Source: CAZICM01 sp964537685
GTDB taxonomy: Bacteria > Myxococcota_A > Polyangia > Polyangiales > Polyangiaceae
Assembly: GCA_964537685.1 (NCBI GenBank)
Contig: CAZICM010000080.1
Coordinates: 1-36,269 of the forward strand
Length of the DNA: 36,269 bases
Reading direction: 5' to 3'
Part shown: one piece after another, positions 1 through 6,905 of the stretch
Position numbering within the stretch: the stretch's first letter is position 1
How the letters are laid out: every line of letters starts with the position of its first letter
Program-made: the position numbers and the translations under genes
The notes under the pieces: generated by a model
The model's input: the letters and a program-made list of their open reading frames with translations, nothing else
What the model was told of the DNA's origin: nothing
Databases searched by the model: none

Positions 1-2
1 AA

Positions 3-722
3 GAGATATTGATCTTGAGGCAGGACACGCATCTGGACAGCTTGGCCGAGAGGCTAAGGGAGCCGCGGATTCGGGCGATCATTGAACCGATGCTGATTGG
101 GGAAACGATGGGCATTGTTCCCGAGGACGACCGGCGTTTTGCGATAGATCTAGGCTTGCTCCGGCGTTCCAAAGCAGGAGGATTGGAGGCATCGAATCCC
201 ATCTACCGGGAGATTATCGTTCGAACGCTGGCCAGCGACCCCAGCGATGCAATGCCGCCCTATATGCCTTCATGGATGACGCCCGGCGGGAAACTGAACA
301 AAGATGCCTTGTTGTCGTCGTTTATGCAGTTCTGGAGGCAGCATGGCGAGGCGCTGATGGGAGTATCGCCTTATCACGAGGCTGCGCCTCATTTGGTGCT
401 AATGGCCTTTTTGCATCGGGTGGTGAATGGGGGCGGTTCGATTGAGCGGGAATATGCGACGGGGATGGGGCGCATGGATTTGTGTGTGCGTTATGGGGGC
501 GAGGTGTTGGGCATTGAGGTAAAGGTGTGGCGCGATGGGCGTAAAGATCCGGAACCCGAGGGCTTGGCTCAATTGGATGCGTATTTGGCGGGGATTGGAC
601 AAGAGAGCGGATGGCTGTTGGTCTTCGATAGAAGGACGGGGGTGAGCCCGGTGGAAGATCGGTTGAGCTCGCATGAGGGCCTGACGCCATGGGGGAAGAA
701 GGTGGTGGTGGTGAGGGCGTAG
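3..722 (+). CDS. PD-(D/E)XK nuclease-domain protein, 5' end cut by window edge
   Basis: The reading frame is open to the left edge and ends at TAG 720-722, so this is the C-terminal part of a longer protein. The first possible internal start is a TTG at 9, but a true start upstream is more likely. Counting from that TTG, residues 146-172 look like a PD-(D/E)XK core: an acidic stretch IEREYATG, Asp157 in GRMDLCV, then the strand GIEVKVW with Glu170 and Lys172, followed by a helix with QLDAYL. Such domains end proteins that start with an AAA ATPase domain; the helical segment LRQDTHLDSLAERL would fit the linker after that ATPase, which lies outside the window. The 3' end is very rich in G on the coding strand. 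A near-identical gene end lies at the right edge on the other strand. DNA cleavage is inferred from the motif only. It converges on the TOPRIM gene with 5 bp between stops. Confidence 0.75.
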   Translation, partial: EILILRQDTHLDSLAERLREPRIRAIIEPMLIGETMGIVPEDDRRFAIDLGLLRRSKAGGLEASNPIYREIIVRTLASDPSDAMPPYMPSWMTPGGKLNKDALLSSFMQFWRQHGEALMGVSPYHEAAPHLVLMAFLHRVVNGGGSIEREYATGMGRMDLCVRYGGEVLGIEVKVWRDGRKDPEPEGLAQLDAYLAGIGQESGWLLVFDRRTGVSPVEDRLSSHEGLTPWGKKVVVVRA

Positions 723-727
723 GGGGC

Positions 728-1339
728 TTATTGTTGTCCCAGCGCAGCGCGAGCCCGCTCCACCCACCGGAGCAGCGAACCGGCATCGCAGGGGATTTGG
801 TTTAGGCCAGTGCGCTCGACCATGTTGGCCATGGCTCGGCTGTCTTTGCGATCGATCCCGTGCTGCTCGGTTAATCTTTGGGTTGCCCGCGTGGTCGAGA
901 GCTCTTCGGTACGATGTTCGCCCAACATCGCCAAGACCCAGCCTTCCAGCGCGGGCTTGGCTACGCCCCCAACGATGGCCAAGTTGGAGACTTCTGAAAG
1001 GGCCTTTTGAATTCCTCGCTCGACGGCGCTTTCCCGCTCCTCGTCGGAGTCCTTATCCCTTGAGAATACAAGCATATCGCAGCCATGTTCGCGGGCATCC
1101 AGGGCCGCGGCCCTCACATTGTGCATGTCGCGGTGCTCTGAGCGGCCCACCTGAAATTTGCGCACGCCTTTCCAATCCCGGGCGGCATGGATGGTCCATC
1201 CCTCGGGTTGAACATGCTCTAACATACAGTGCAGCACGCCCGGCTCTTTGTCGTGTTGATACGTGGGATGTCCAAAGCGGCTTCCGAGTTCACAGGGACC
1301 CTCGCCGCATAAAAACACCCGAAGGGCCTCTTTGCTCAT
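728..1339 (-). CDS. TOPRIM-like small protein (DUF4276-like), partner of an AAA ATPase
   Basis: This 203-residue protein starts with a strand and the acidic turn FLCGEGPCE (Glu13), and has LVFSRDKDSDEE with Asp95, Asp97 and Asp99, followed by VAKPALEGW with Glu132. The order Glu, DxDxD and a later Glu-Trp helix is what TOPRIM or DUF4276-type proteins show; it suggests a metal-dependent nuclease, but this is a motif reading and not a proven family assignment. Its ATG overlaps the stop of the upstream ATPase gene by 4 bp (ATGA, 1336-1339), so the two are translationally coupled. ATPase plus TOPRIM partners are known from anti-phage systems such as PARIS (AriA/AriB) and, as fused proteins, OLD and Gabija GajA. 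It could be a remote member of these or a separate type. Confidence 0.6.
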   Translation of the reverse strand: MSKEALRVFLCGEGPCELGSRFGHPTYQHDKEPGVLHCMLEHVQPEGWTIHAARDWKGVRKFQVGRSEHRDMHNVRAAALDAREHGCDMLVFSRDKDSDEERESAVERGIQKALSEVSNLAIVGGVAKPALEGWVLAMLGEHRTEELSTTRATQRLTEQHGIDRKDSRAMANMVERTGLNQIPCDAGSLLRWVERARAALGQQ

Positions 1340-2412
1340 GGCCTAGGTCCACCCTGGAGCAGGGCTTTTTCCTCTTGTCCATCGGCATAGCTGAGCCACA
1401 GTTCGCCCAGGGCATAGACTTTGGAACGTTCTTCGAAGTTGGGGGTATCTTTTAAGAGGACGCCTTTGGTGCCATGTTCGCGGGAGCGGGTGACAACGGT
1501 GACCTCGTCGGGCTGGAGTTCATTGACGACCAAGGGGCTGTGGGTAGCGAGAATAATCTGCATGGATTCGGATAGTTTACGGAGGACGCGCATGACTTCG
1601 GCGATACGGGCGGGATGGAGGCCGTTTTCGGGCTCTTCAATAAGCAGGATGGCGGGAGGATCGGGATAGCGGAGTGTTGCAAAGCCTAAGTAATACAATA
1701 GTCCTTCGCTCATCAGTTCGGCGGGCACAAGGGTGCCGTCGTGGAGTTTGACGCCGATGGCTTTATTACCTCCGCCGGGATTAAGGGTGGCAATACTTTT
1801 GACGTCGGGGAAGAGCCGCTGGATTTCGGCATTGAGTTCAAGATAGGCTTGAACATCTCGGCCAATGATGGCGTCATAAATGGCTGGAAGCCCTGTGCCG
1901 TGCTCATCCAGGAATCGAAGGGGCTGACCATCGGAAATAAGAGGGCAGGGGATTCGAAGCTTATCGGGATCAAGCCTGAGGACTTGCATGGGCGCAATGA
2001 TACGTGCGAGCAGATCATAATGGAGAAGTGGAGTCGCGGGTTTAACACTACTCAAATCCCAATCGAGGGGGAACGAGCTTTTTTTCTCGCATAAGGTTTG
2101 CCATTTGTTGCCCCGAAGAAAAATGAAGCCGATGCGGAGCGGCTCTCCGAGAGTGGGCAGGCTTGAATGCGAGGTCGTCGTTAATGTTAGTCGGACTGGA
2201 TTATGTTTGGCGCTTTCGCTGCAAGCTCGCATGAGCGCGTCCGGTATGTTTCTCTGCCAAGGAAACTCCATCGTCTTGAGCGCCCTCAGCACCGTCGACT
2301 TCCCGCTGTCATTGGGTCCAATCAGCGCATGCAGCGGCGTAAACCTAAACTCCGCGTCCCGCACGCAGCCGTAATTCTGAATCCTTAACTCTTCTACCCA
2401 AGGCCGATCCAT
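1336..2412 (-). CDS. OLD/ABC-like AAA ATPase (AAA_21 type)
   Basis: This is a 358-residue SMC/ABC-type ATPase with all key motifs. Near the N-terminus is the EELRIQNYGCVRDAEF strand typical of RecF/OLD-like ATPases. The Walker A GPNDSGKST is at about 32-40, the ABC signature-like MSEGLLYY at 234-241, Walker B with catalytic glutamates in LLIEEPENGLHP at 256-267, and the switch histidine in ATHSP at 289-293. The frame is open further upstream to 2736, but that part overlaps the oppositely oriented phosphorylase gene. The ATG at 2410-2412 gives the usual family N-terminus, so I chose it; an ATG at 2443-2445 is an alternative. No clear ribosome binding site is visible. It lacks a fused nuclease domain, which the coupled downstream gene (728-1339) probably supplies. 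The likely role is genome defence or DNA-end sensing, by analogy only. Confidence 0.8.
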   Translation of the reverse strand: MDRPWVEELRIQNYGCVRDAEFRFTPLHALIGPNDSGKSTVLRALKTMEFPWQRNIPDALMRACSESAKHNPVRLTLTTTSHSSLPTLGEPLRIGFIFLRGNKWQTLCEKKSSFPLDWDLSSVKPATPLLHYDLLARIIAPMQVLRLDPDKLRIPCPLISDGQPLRFLDEHGTGLPAIYDAIIGRDVQAYLELNAEIQRLFPDVKSIATLNPGGGNKAIGVKLHDGTLVPAELMSEGLLYYLGFATLRYPDPPAILLIEEPENGLHPARIAEVMRVLRKLSESMQIILATHSPLVVNELQPDEVTVVTRSREHGTKGVLLKDTPNFEERSKVYALGELWLSYADGQEEKALLQGGPRP

Positions 2413-2523
2413 TTGCCCGCACCCTACACCAAAGCCCGGCTTCATGGCCAATAGCTTTCGCAATACATTCCTACAAAAAGATCGTTGCTCATCGGCCGCC
2501 TCCCCGACTAAGGTGCGCCCCCC

Positions 2524-5121
2524 ATGTTGACCCTTCACCGCTATCAGGTCCTTCCCTACATCCCCGAACCCCTCAAACCCTTGATTCGCCTCGCGAAAAA
2601 TCTCTGGTGGGCGTGGAGCGAGGAAGCCCGCGCTCTCTTTTCGCGTATCGATCCTGTCGTCTATGAGCGCGTCGGCCATAATCCTATGGCGCTTATCGCA
2701 AAAGTCCCTCAGCGTAGGCTCGATGAACTCGCCCACGATCGCGCTTATCTCGATGAATTAAGCCGTGTCAATGCGTTGCTCGATGCTTATCTCAATCGCT
2801 CCACTTGGTTCGATCGCTCTTTCCGCGCCTCCGCCGATCAAAATGCAAGCCTGGGTACCGTCGCTTACTTCTCAATGGAGTTCGGTATCCATGAGTGTTT
2901 GCCTGTGTACTCGGGCGGTTTGGGTGTGCTCGCGGGCGATCATCTCAAAAGCGCGTCCGACTTGGGGGTGCCTCTGATCGGTATCGGAATCGCTTTCTCT
3001 CAAGGTTACTTCCGCCAAAGCCTCGATGAAGAAGGTTGGCAGCACGAACGCTATCCGCCCAACGATTGGCATGACTTGCCGGTGTCGCTCGTGACAGATC
3101 AACACGGCTCAACGTTGATTGTGAATGTTGAGCTTCCTGATACTGGCTCCGCCGAGCCCGCTCAGAACTCTCGGAATGTCGCCCTCTGTGCCTGGCGTGT
3201 CGATGTGGGCCGCGTTCCTCTGTATTTGCTCGATGCAACGCTCGATCAAAACGCGCCCGAGGACCGCGTTCTCACCAATACGCTGTACGGCGGCGATCGG
3301 GCTCATCGTATTAAGCAAGAGATTTTGCTCGGCGTGGGCGGTATGCGCCTCCTTCAAGCCTTGGGGGTGAAGCCTTCTGTTTGTCATATGAATGAAGGGC
3401 ATTCGGCCTTTTTGGCTATCGAGCGGGTGCGGCAGATGATGCAGGAGAGCGGTGTGCCTTTTAAGGTGGCCCAGCAGTCCGCGGCCGCGGGGAATCTTTT
3501 TACGACGCATACGCCTGTTCCCGCGGGGAACGATGCCTTCGCCGAAGATTTGGTGTTGCCCTATTTGGGTGTGCTCGGAAAAGGCTTGGGGATGAGCGCC
3601 GATGATGTCATGCGCTTGGGCCGTGTCGAAAACAGCCCCGCAAAAGGGGAATTTGTGATGCCGGTGCTCGCGGTGCGCATGACCGACCATTATAACGGCG
3701 TCAGTATGCTGCATGGACGGGAAGCCCGGTCGATGTGGAAGTCGCTATGGCCGCGTATCCATGCGGATGAAGTCCCCATCGCTTCGATTACCAATGGTAT
3801 TCATATCAGTACATGGATCGGTCATGAAATGGCCGAGCTGTACACGCGCCATTTGGGTCAAGACTTCCGCGAGACGGAAGGCGATGCGGCGGCTTGGGCA
3901 AAAGTCAATCAAATTCCCGATGATGAGCTGTGGATGGCGCGGGAACGAAGCCGGGCGCGTATGGTGAAGCATGTGAGGGGGCGCATTGCGGCGATGGCCG
4001 AGCAGAAGGGGAAGCGTCTGCGTCCGGGCCAGCTCGATGGGTTGCTCGATCCCAAGGCGCTGACGATCGGTTTTGCAAGGAGATTTGCGACGTATAAGCG
4101 GGCGACGCTGCTGTTGCGCGATCCCAAGCGTTTGGAGGCGATTCTTCATAAGCCTGGGCGGCCGGTGCAGCTTGTGTTTGCGGGGAAGGCTCATCCTCAG
4201 GACTTTGGAGGTAAGGAGCTTATCCGGGAAATTGTGCGGGCAGGCAATCGGGAGGAGTTCAGGGGCCGTATTGTCTTTGTAGAAGACTACGACATGAATG
4301 TGGCCCATGCGCTGGTCAGCGGGGTGGATGTGTGGCTGAATACCCCTCGGCGGCCGATGGAGGCGAGTGGCACAAGCGGGATGAAGGCGGGATTAAACGG
4401 CGTCTTGCATGCGAGTGTGCTGGATGGGTGGTGGTGTGAGGCGTACGCGGGCGATAATGGCTTTGCGATTGGGTGGGGCGAAGAGCATCAGGACATGGAT
4501 TATGGCGATCGGGTGGAGGCTCAATCGCTCTACCGGCTATTGGAGGACGATATTGTGCCCTTGTTTTATCAGCGGGATGAACGGGGCCTGCCTCGGGGGT
4601 GGATTACATGCATGAAGCGCAGCATAGCGACGATAGCTCCATACTTTAATACGAGCCGGATGGTCGAGGAGTACACGCAGCGGTACTATGTCCCGGCGAT
4701 GCGGCGTTTTCAGCGATTGCGGGCGGAAGGGTTAAGCCAAGCGTGGTCGATATCGGCGTGGAAAGAGCGGATTGAGCAAGCCTGGCCGCATGTGCGGGTC
4801 GAGCATGTGAATTGCCAAGGCGAGGCGCGGGTGGTAGCGGGCGATCCGTTGGTGGTGACGGCGGATGTACATTTGGGGACCTTGCATCCAGCGGATGTGG
4901 AGGTGGATTTGTATTATGGGAAGCTGAGGCAGGATCGGGTGTTGGCGCGAGAAGGGAGTGTTGCGCTGAAATGCGTGGCGGAGCTTGGGGGCGGGCGTTT
5001 TAGGTTTGAGGGAGCATTACCTGCCAAGGAAGCGGGAGAGCATGCATTTGCGGTGCGGGTATTGCCGAATCACGAGCTATTGGCCAACAAGTTCGCGACG
5101 CGCTTGGTCGCGTGGCAATAA
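2524..5121 (+). CDS. glgP: alpha-glucan phosphorylase, DUF3417-containing (TIGR02094-like) type
   Basis: The enzyme releases glucose 1-phosphate from alpha-1,4-glucans in the cytoplasm. The first about 120 residues carry the N-terminal domain of the Thermotoga/Thermus type, with LAKNLWWAWSEEA near residues 23-35. A middle part has YFSMEFGIHECLPVYSGGLGVLAGDH. The pyridoxal-phosphate site EASGTSGMKAGLNG has the Schiff-base lysine at about 621. A C-terminal beta-rich region follows to 865. At 865 residues it is full length for this subfamily. It starts 111 bp from the divergent ATPase gene. It differs from the classical phosphorylase at 20319-22904, so the organism carries two unrelated subfamilies. 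Codon choice changes within the gene: its 5' part favours C and its 3' part strongly favours G. Confidence 0.93.
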   Translation: MLTLHRYQVLPYIPEPLKPLIRLAKNLWWAWSEEARALFSRIDPVVYERVGHNPMALIAKVPQRRLDELAHDRAYLDELSRVNALLDAYLNRSTWFDRSFRASADQNASLGTVAYFSMEFGIHECLPVYSGGLGVLAGDHLKSASDLGVPLIGIGIAFSQGYFRQSLDEEGWQHERYPPNDWHDLPVSLVTDQHGSTLIVNVELPDTGSAEPAQNSRNVALCAWRVDVGRVPLYLLDATLDQNAPEDRVLTNTLYGGDRAHRIKQEILLGVGGMRLLQALGVKPSVCHMNEGHSAFLAIERVRQMMQESGVPFKVAQQSAAAGNLFTTHTPVPAGNDAFAEDLVLPYLGVLGKGLGMSADDVMRLGRVENSPAKGEFVMPVLAVRMTDHYNGVSMLHGREARSMWKSLWPRIHADEVPIASITNGIHISTWIGHEMAELYTRHLGQDFRETEGDAAAWAKVNQIPDDELWMARERSRARMVKHVRGRIAAMAEQKGKRLRPGQLDGLLDPKALTIGFARRFATYKRATLLLRDPKRLEAILHKPGRPVQLVFAGKAHPQDFGGKELIREIVRAGNREEFRGRIVFVEDYDMNVAHALVSGVDVWLNTPRRPMEASGTSGMKAGLNGVLHASVLDGWWCEAYAGDNGFAIGWGEEHQDMDYGDRVEAQSLYRLLEDDIVPLFYQRDERGLPRGWITCMKRSIATIAPYFNTSRMVEEYTQRYYVPAMRRFQRLRAEGLSQAWSISAWKERIEQAWPHVRVEHVNCQGEARVVAGDPLVVTADVHLGTLHPADVEVDLYYGKLRQDRVLAREGSVALKCVAELGGGRFRFEGALPAKEAGEHAFAVRVLPNHELLANKFATRLVAWQ

Positions 5122-5143
5122 AGCAATAGCTAAAAGAAAACAC

Positions 5144-5177
5144 TTGCGCAAAAAAGAATAAAAGGCTAGTCTTAAAA
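5144..5177 (+). promoter_or_regulatory. AT-rich leader of the toxin-antitoxin pair
   Basis: Between the phosphorylase stop and the antitoxin ATG lies an AT-rich stretch. TTGCGC at 5144-5149 and TAGTCT at 5167-5172 are 17 bp apart and could be weak -35 and -10 boxes, each matching only three consensus bases. AAAAGG at 5160-5165 could be a ribosome binding site at a long distance. The two readings conflict, so this is only a weak suggestion. Confidence 0.22.
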
Positions 5178-5402
5178 ATGCTGTTGCATATTGATCAACT
5201 GGAAGCCGGGGCCCTCGCTCTACCCCCTATCGAACGGGCTCACTTGGTCGAACGGCTTATCGCCAGCTTTGGTGTCCAACCTGATGTTGAAAAAGAATGG
5301 ATGGCCGAAGTAGAACGGCGCGATGCCGAACTAGAAACAGGAGCCGTTCAAGCCTTGCCCGGCCCTGAGACGCTCGCTGCCCTTCGCGCCGAATTTACGT
5401 GA
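5178..5402 (+). CDS. antitoxin, putative addiction module component (TIGR02574/Unstab_antitox)
   Basis: This 74-residue acidic protein matches the small antitoxin family with the pattern LPPIERAHLVERLIASF near its N-terminus and a C-terminal segment starting VEKEWMAEVERRDAELETG. In this family it is the labile partner that neutralises a RelE/ParE-type toxin and represses its own operon. The next frame (5399-5692) is exactly such a toxin frame and overlaps the antitoxin stop by 4 bp (GTGA). That toxin is broken by an in-frame stop, so this antitoxin may now be an orphan, kept as a repressor or as protection against related toxins elsewhere. Confidence 0.82.
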   Translation: MLLHIDQLEAGALALPPIERAHLVERLIASFGVQPDVEKEWMAEVERRDAELETGAVQALPGPETLAALRAEFT

Positions 5403-5692
5403 AATACGCGCTACATCCCGAAGCTGCTCAGGATCTTCGGGATGCAGCGGCGTTTTATAAAGTGCGCGGCGGTCTTCCTCTAGCTTAATCCCTATTCGAT
5501 GAGTTCGAACGCGTAATGGATATGCTGCTGCATCATCCGATGATCGGCCCGGTGAATCTCCATGGAAAACGCTGCTTTGAGATGAAACGCTTTCCCTATC
5601 CGGTTGTGTATACGATTGTGGGAAAGGAGATTCGCATGCTTGCCGTGGCGCATCATCGTCGCCGGCCCGGCTATTGGAGACAACGAAAGTAG
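5399..5692 (+). pseudogene. RelE/ParE-family toxin, interrupted by in-frame TAA
   Basis: From the GTG at 5399 a 97-codon frame reads as a RelE/ParE toxin: it starts KYALHPEAAQDLRDAAAFY, and after the interruption continues SLFDEFERVMDMLLHHP, CFEMKRFPYPVVYTI, and ends AVAHHRRRPGYW before TAG at 5690-5692. Codon 30 (5486-5488) is TAA, between GLPLA and SLFDEF, where intact family members have an aligned residue. A CAA to TAA transition would explain it; the rest of the frame is undamaged. Translation would stop after 29 residues, so the toxin is inactive unless the stop is read through or is a sequencing error. The lack of further decay suggests a recent loss. It ends 4 bp before the serC stop on the other strand. 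Confidence 0.85.
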
Positions 5693-5696
5693 GGAT

Positions 5697-6785
5697 TTAT
5701 CCGTTGCGCCGCTTAAACTCAGCCATAAACGAAGCCAGTGCCGAGGCCGATTCAAGGCTGACCGCGTTGTAGGTCGATGCCCGAATCCCTCCCGTCGAAC
5801 GATGTCCGGCCAAGCCAACCATCCCTTCCTTGGCCGCTTCAGATACAAACTTCTTCTCCAAATCCTCCGTCGGCAGCCGAAAGACAATGTTCATCAGCGA
5901 ACGGCTGTCCTTCTCCACCGGTCCCCGGTAATAGCCAGGCTCCGCGTCGATAGCGCCGTATACAATCGCCGCCTTCTTGCGATTGTGCTCCTCCATCGCG
6001 CTAAGTCCGCCTATCTCTTTGGTGTACGCAAGCACGTTGCGCATCAGGTAAATGCCAAAGGTCGGCGGTGTGTTGTACAGCGAATCATTGGCCGCATGGG
6101 TCGAATACTTGAAGATGGTCGGGATATCTTTGCGCCCGCTTTCAACAAAATCCTTGCGCGCAATCACCAAAACTACGCCCGATGGCCCAATGTTTTTCTG
6201 GGCCCCTGCGTAAATCAAGGCAAATTTCGAGATATCTATCTTCTTCCACATGATGTCCGATGACATGTCGGCCACCAAAGGAACGCTGCCCACCTCCGGC
6301 CACCAATGCCACTGCGTGCCAAATAGCGTGTTGTTGCTCGTCATGTGAACGTAGGCCGCATTGGGATCGAGATTGAGCTCGTCCTGCTTGGGAATGCGGG
6401 TATAGCGCTTGTCTTTTTCCGTCGTCCCGGCGACCCGCACCGTTCCCAAGCGGCCCGCCTCTTGATAGGCTTTCTCGGACCAGCCGCCTGTCAAGATGTA
6501 GTCGGCGCTCTTGCCAGCAGGCAAAAAATTCATCGGAACCGTCGCGAACTGCTGACTCGCTCCGCCTTGCAGCAGAAGGACATGATAACTATCGGGCACT
6601 TCGCACAGTTCCCGCACAAGGGAAATCGCCTCTTGATGCACCGCTTCATAGGCTTTGCCGCGGTGGCTGTGCTCCATGATCGACATCCCCGTGCCTTCAA
6701 AGTCGCAGAGTTCGCGCTGTGCGCGAAGAAGTGCTTCAAGGGGAAGGCCGGCGGGACCGGCATTGAAGTTATGAACTCGTGCCAT
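5697..6785 (-). CDS. serC: phosphoserine aminotransferase
   Basis: SerC transfers an amino group from glutamate to 3-phosphohydroxypyruvate in serine synthesis, and also acts in pyridoxal-phosphate synthesis. The 362 residues show the family start VHNFNAGPAGLP, the substrate-loop stretch SIMEHSHRGKAY near 35-45, LLLQGGASQQF at 70-80, the cofactor-contacting VADMSSDI at 171-178, the Schiff-base lysine at about 197 in GAQKNIGPSG, and a C-terminal GHRSTGGIRASTYNA. The length is normal. A purine-rich AAAGGAG lies 12 nt before the ATG. The gene stands alone, after an intergenic region of 120 bp that holds a small hairpin. Confidence 0.96.
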   Translation of the reverse strand: MARVHNFNAGPAGLPLEALLRAQRELCDFEGTGMSIMEHSHRGKAYEAVHQEAISLVRELCEVPDSYHVLLLQGGASQQFATVPMNFLPAGKSADYILTGGWSEKAYQEAGRLGTVRVAGTTEKDKRYTRIPKQDELNLDPNAAYVHMTSNNTLFGTQWHWWPEVGSVPLVADMSSDIMWKKIDISKFALIYAGAQKNIGPSGVVLVIARKDFVESGRKDIPTIFKYSTHAANDSLYNTPPTFGIYLMRNVLAYTKEIGGLSAMEEHNRKKAAIVYGAIDAEPGYYRGPVEKDSRSLMNIVFRLPTEDLEKKFVSEAAKEGMVGLAGHRSTGGIRASTYNAVSLESASALASFMAEFKRRNG

Positions 6786-6797
6786 ATAACCAAAAAT

Positions 6798-6804
6798 CTC
6801 CTTT
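6798..6804 (-). promoter_or_regulatory. ribosome binding site of serC
   Basis: The minus strand reads AAAGGAG, complementary to the 3' end of 16S rRNA, 12 nt before the serC ATG at 6783-6785. The spacing is a little long, but no other start codon in frame lies closer. Confidence 0.6.
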
Positions 6805-6820
6805 AGAAATCGGGTGCGGG

Positions 6821-6844
6821 ACTCATAGCACAGAAGTGCTCAGT
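6821..6844 (-). promoter_or_regulatory. small hairpin in the serC leader
   Basis: AGCAC (6827-6831) and GTGCT (6836-6840) form a 5-bp stem around the loop AGAA; ACT (6821-6823) and AGT (6842-6844) can extend it across an internal loop. It lies about 36 nt before the serC start. It could be an operator or a leader structure, but no T-run follows it and no known family is recognised. A (TTG)n run is at about 6860-6873 in the same intergenic region. Confidence 0.25.
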
Positions 6845-6905
6845 CCGCGGAAGAACTTTTGTTGTTGTTGTTGATGGATGGGGTGTGATGTTGCGTGAGG
6901 CAACG

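Noticed and set aside
322..786. Long open frames opposite the first nuclease gene (322-786 and 399-767, minus strand)
   Set aside because: They lie fully over a clear coding frame with a family motif, are rich in Pro/His/Ser from reading GC-rich DNA backwards, and have no domain.
2413..2736. N-terminal extension of the ATPase frame
   Set aside because: It overlaps the phosphorylase start, has no ATPase-like sequence, and the ATG at 2412 gives the normal family N-terminus.
5492..6263. Frames over the broken toxin and the serC end (5492-5887 minus, 5604-6263 plus)
   Set aside because: They have no domain and run opposite to, or out of frame with, the toxin remnant and serC, both recognised by conserved motifs.
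6890..6904. Small GTTGC/GCAAC hairpin at the end of the MopE-type lipoprotein gene
   Set aside because: The stem has only 5 bp with no T-run; chance matches of this size are expected.
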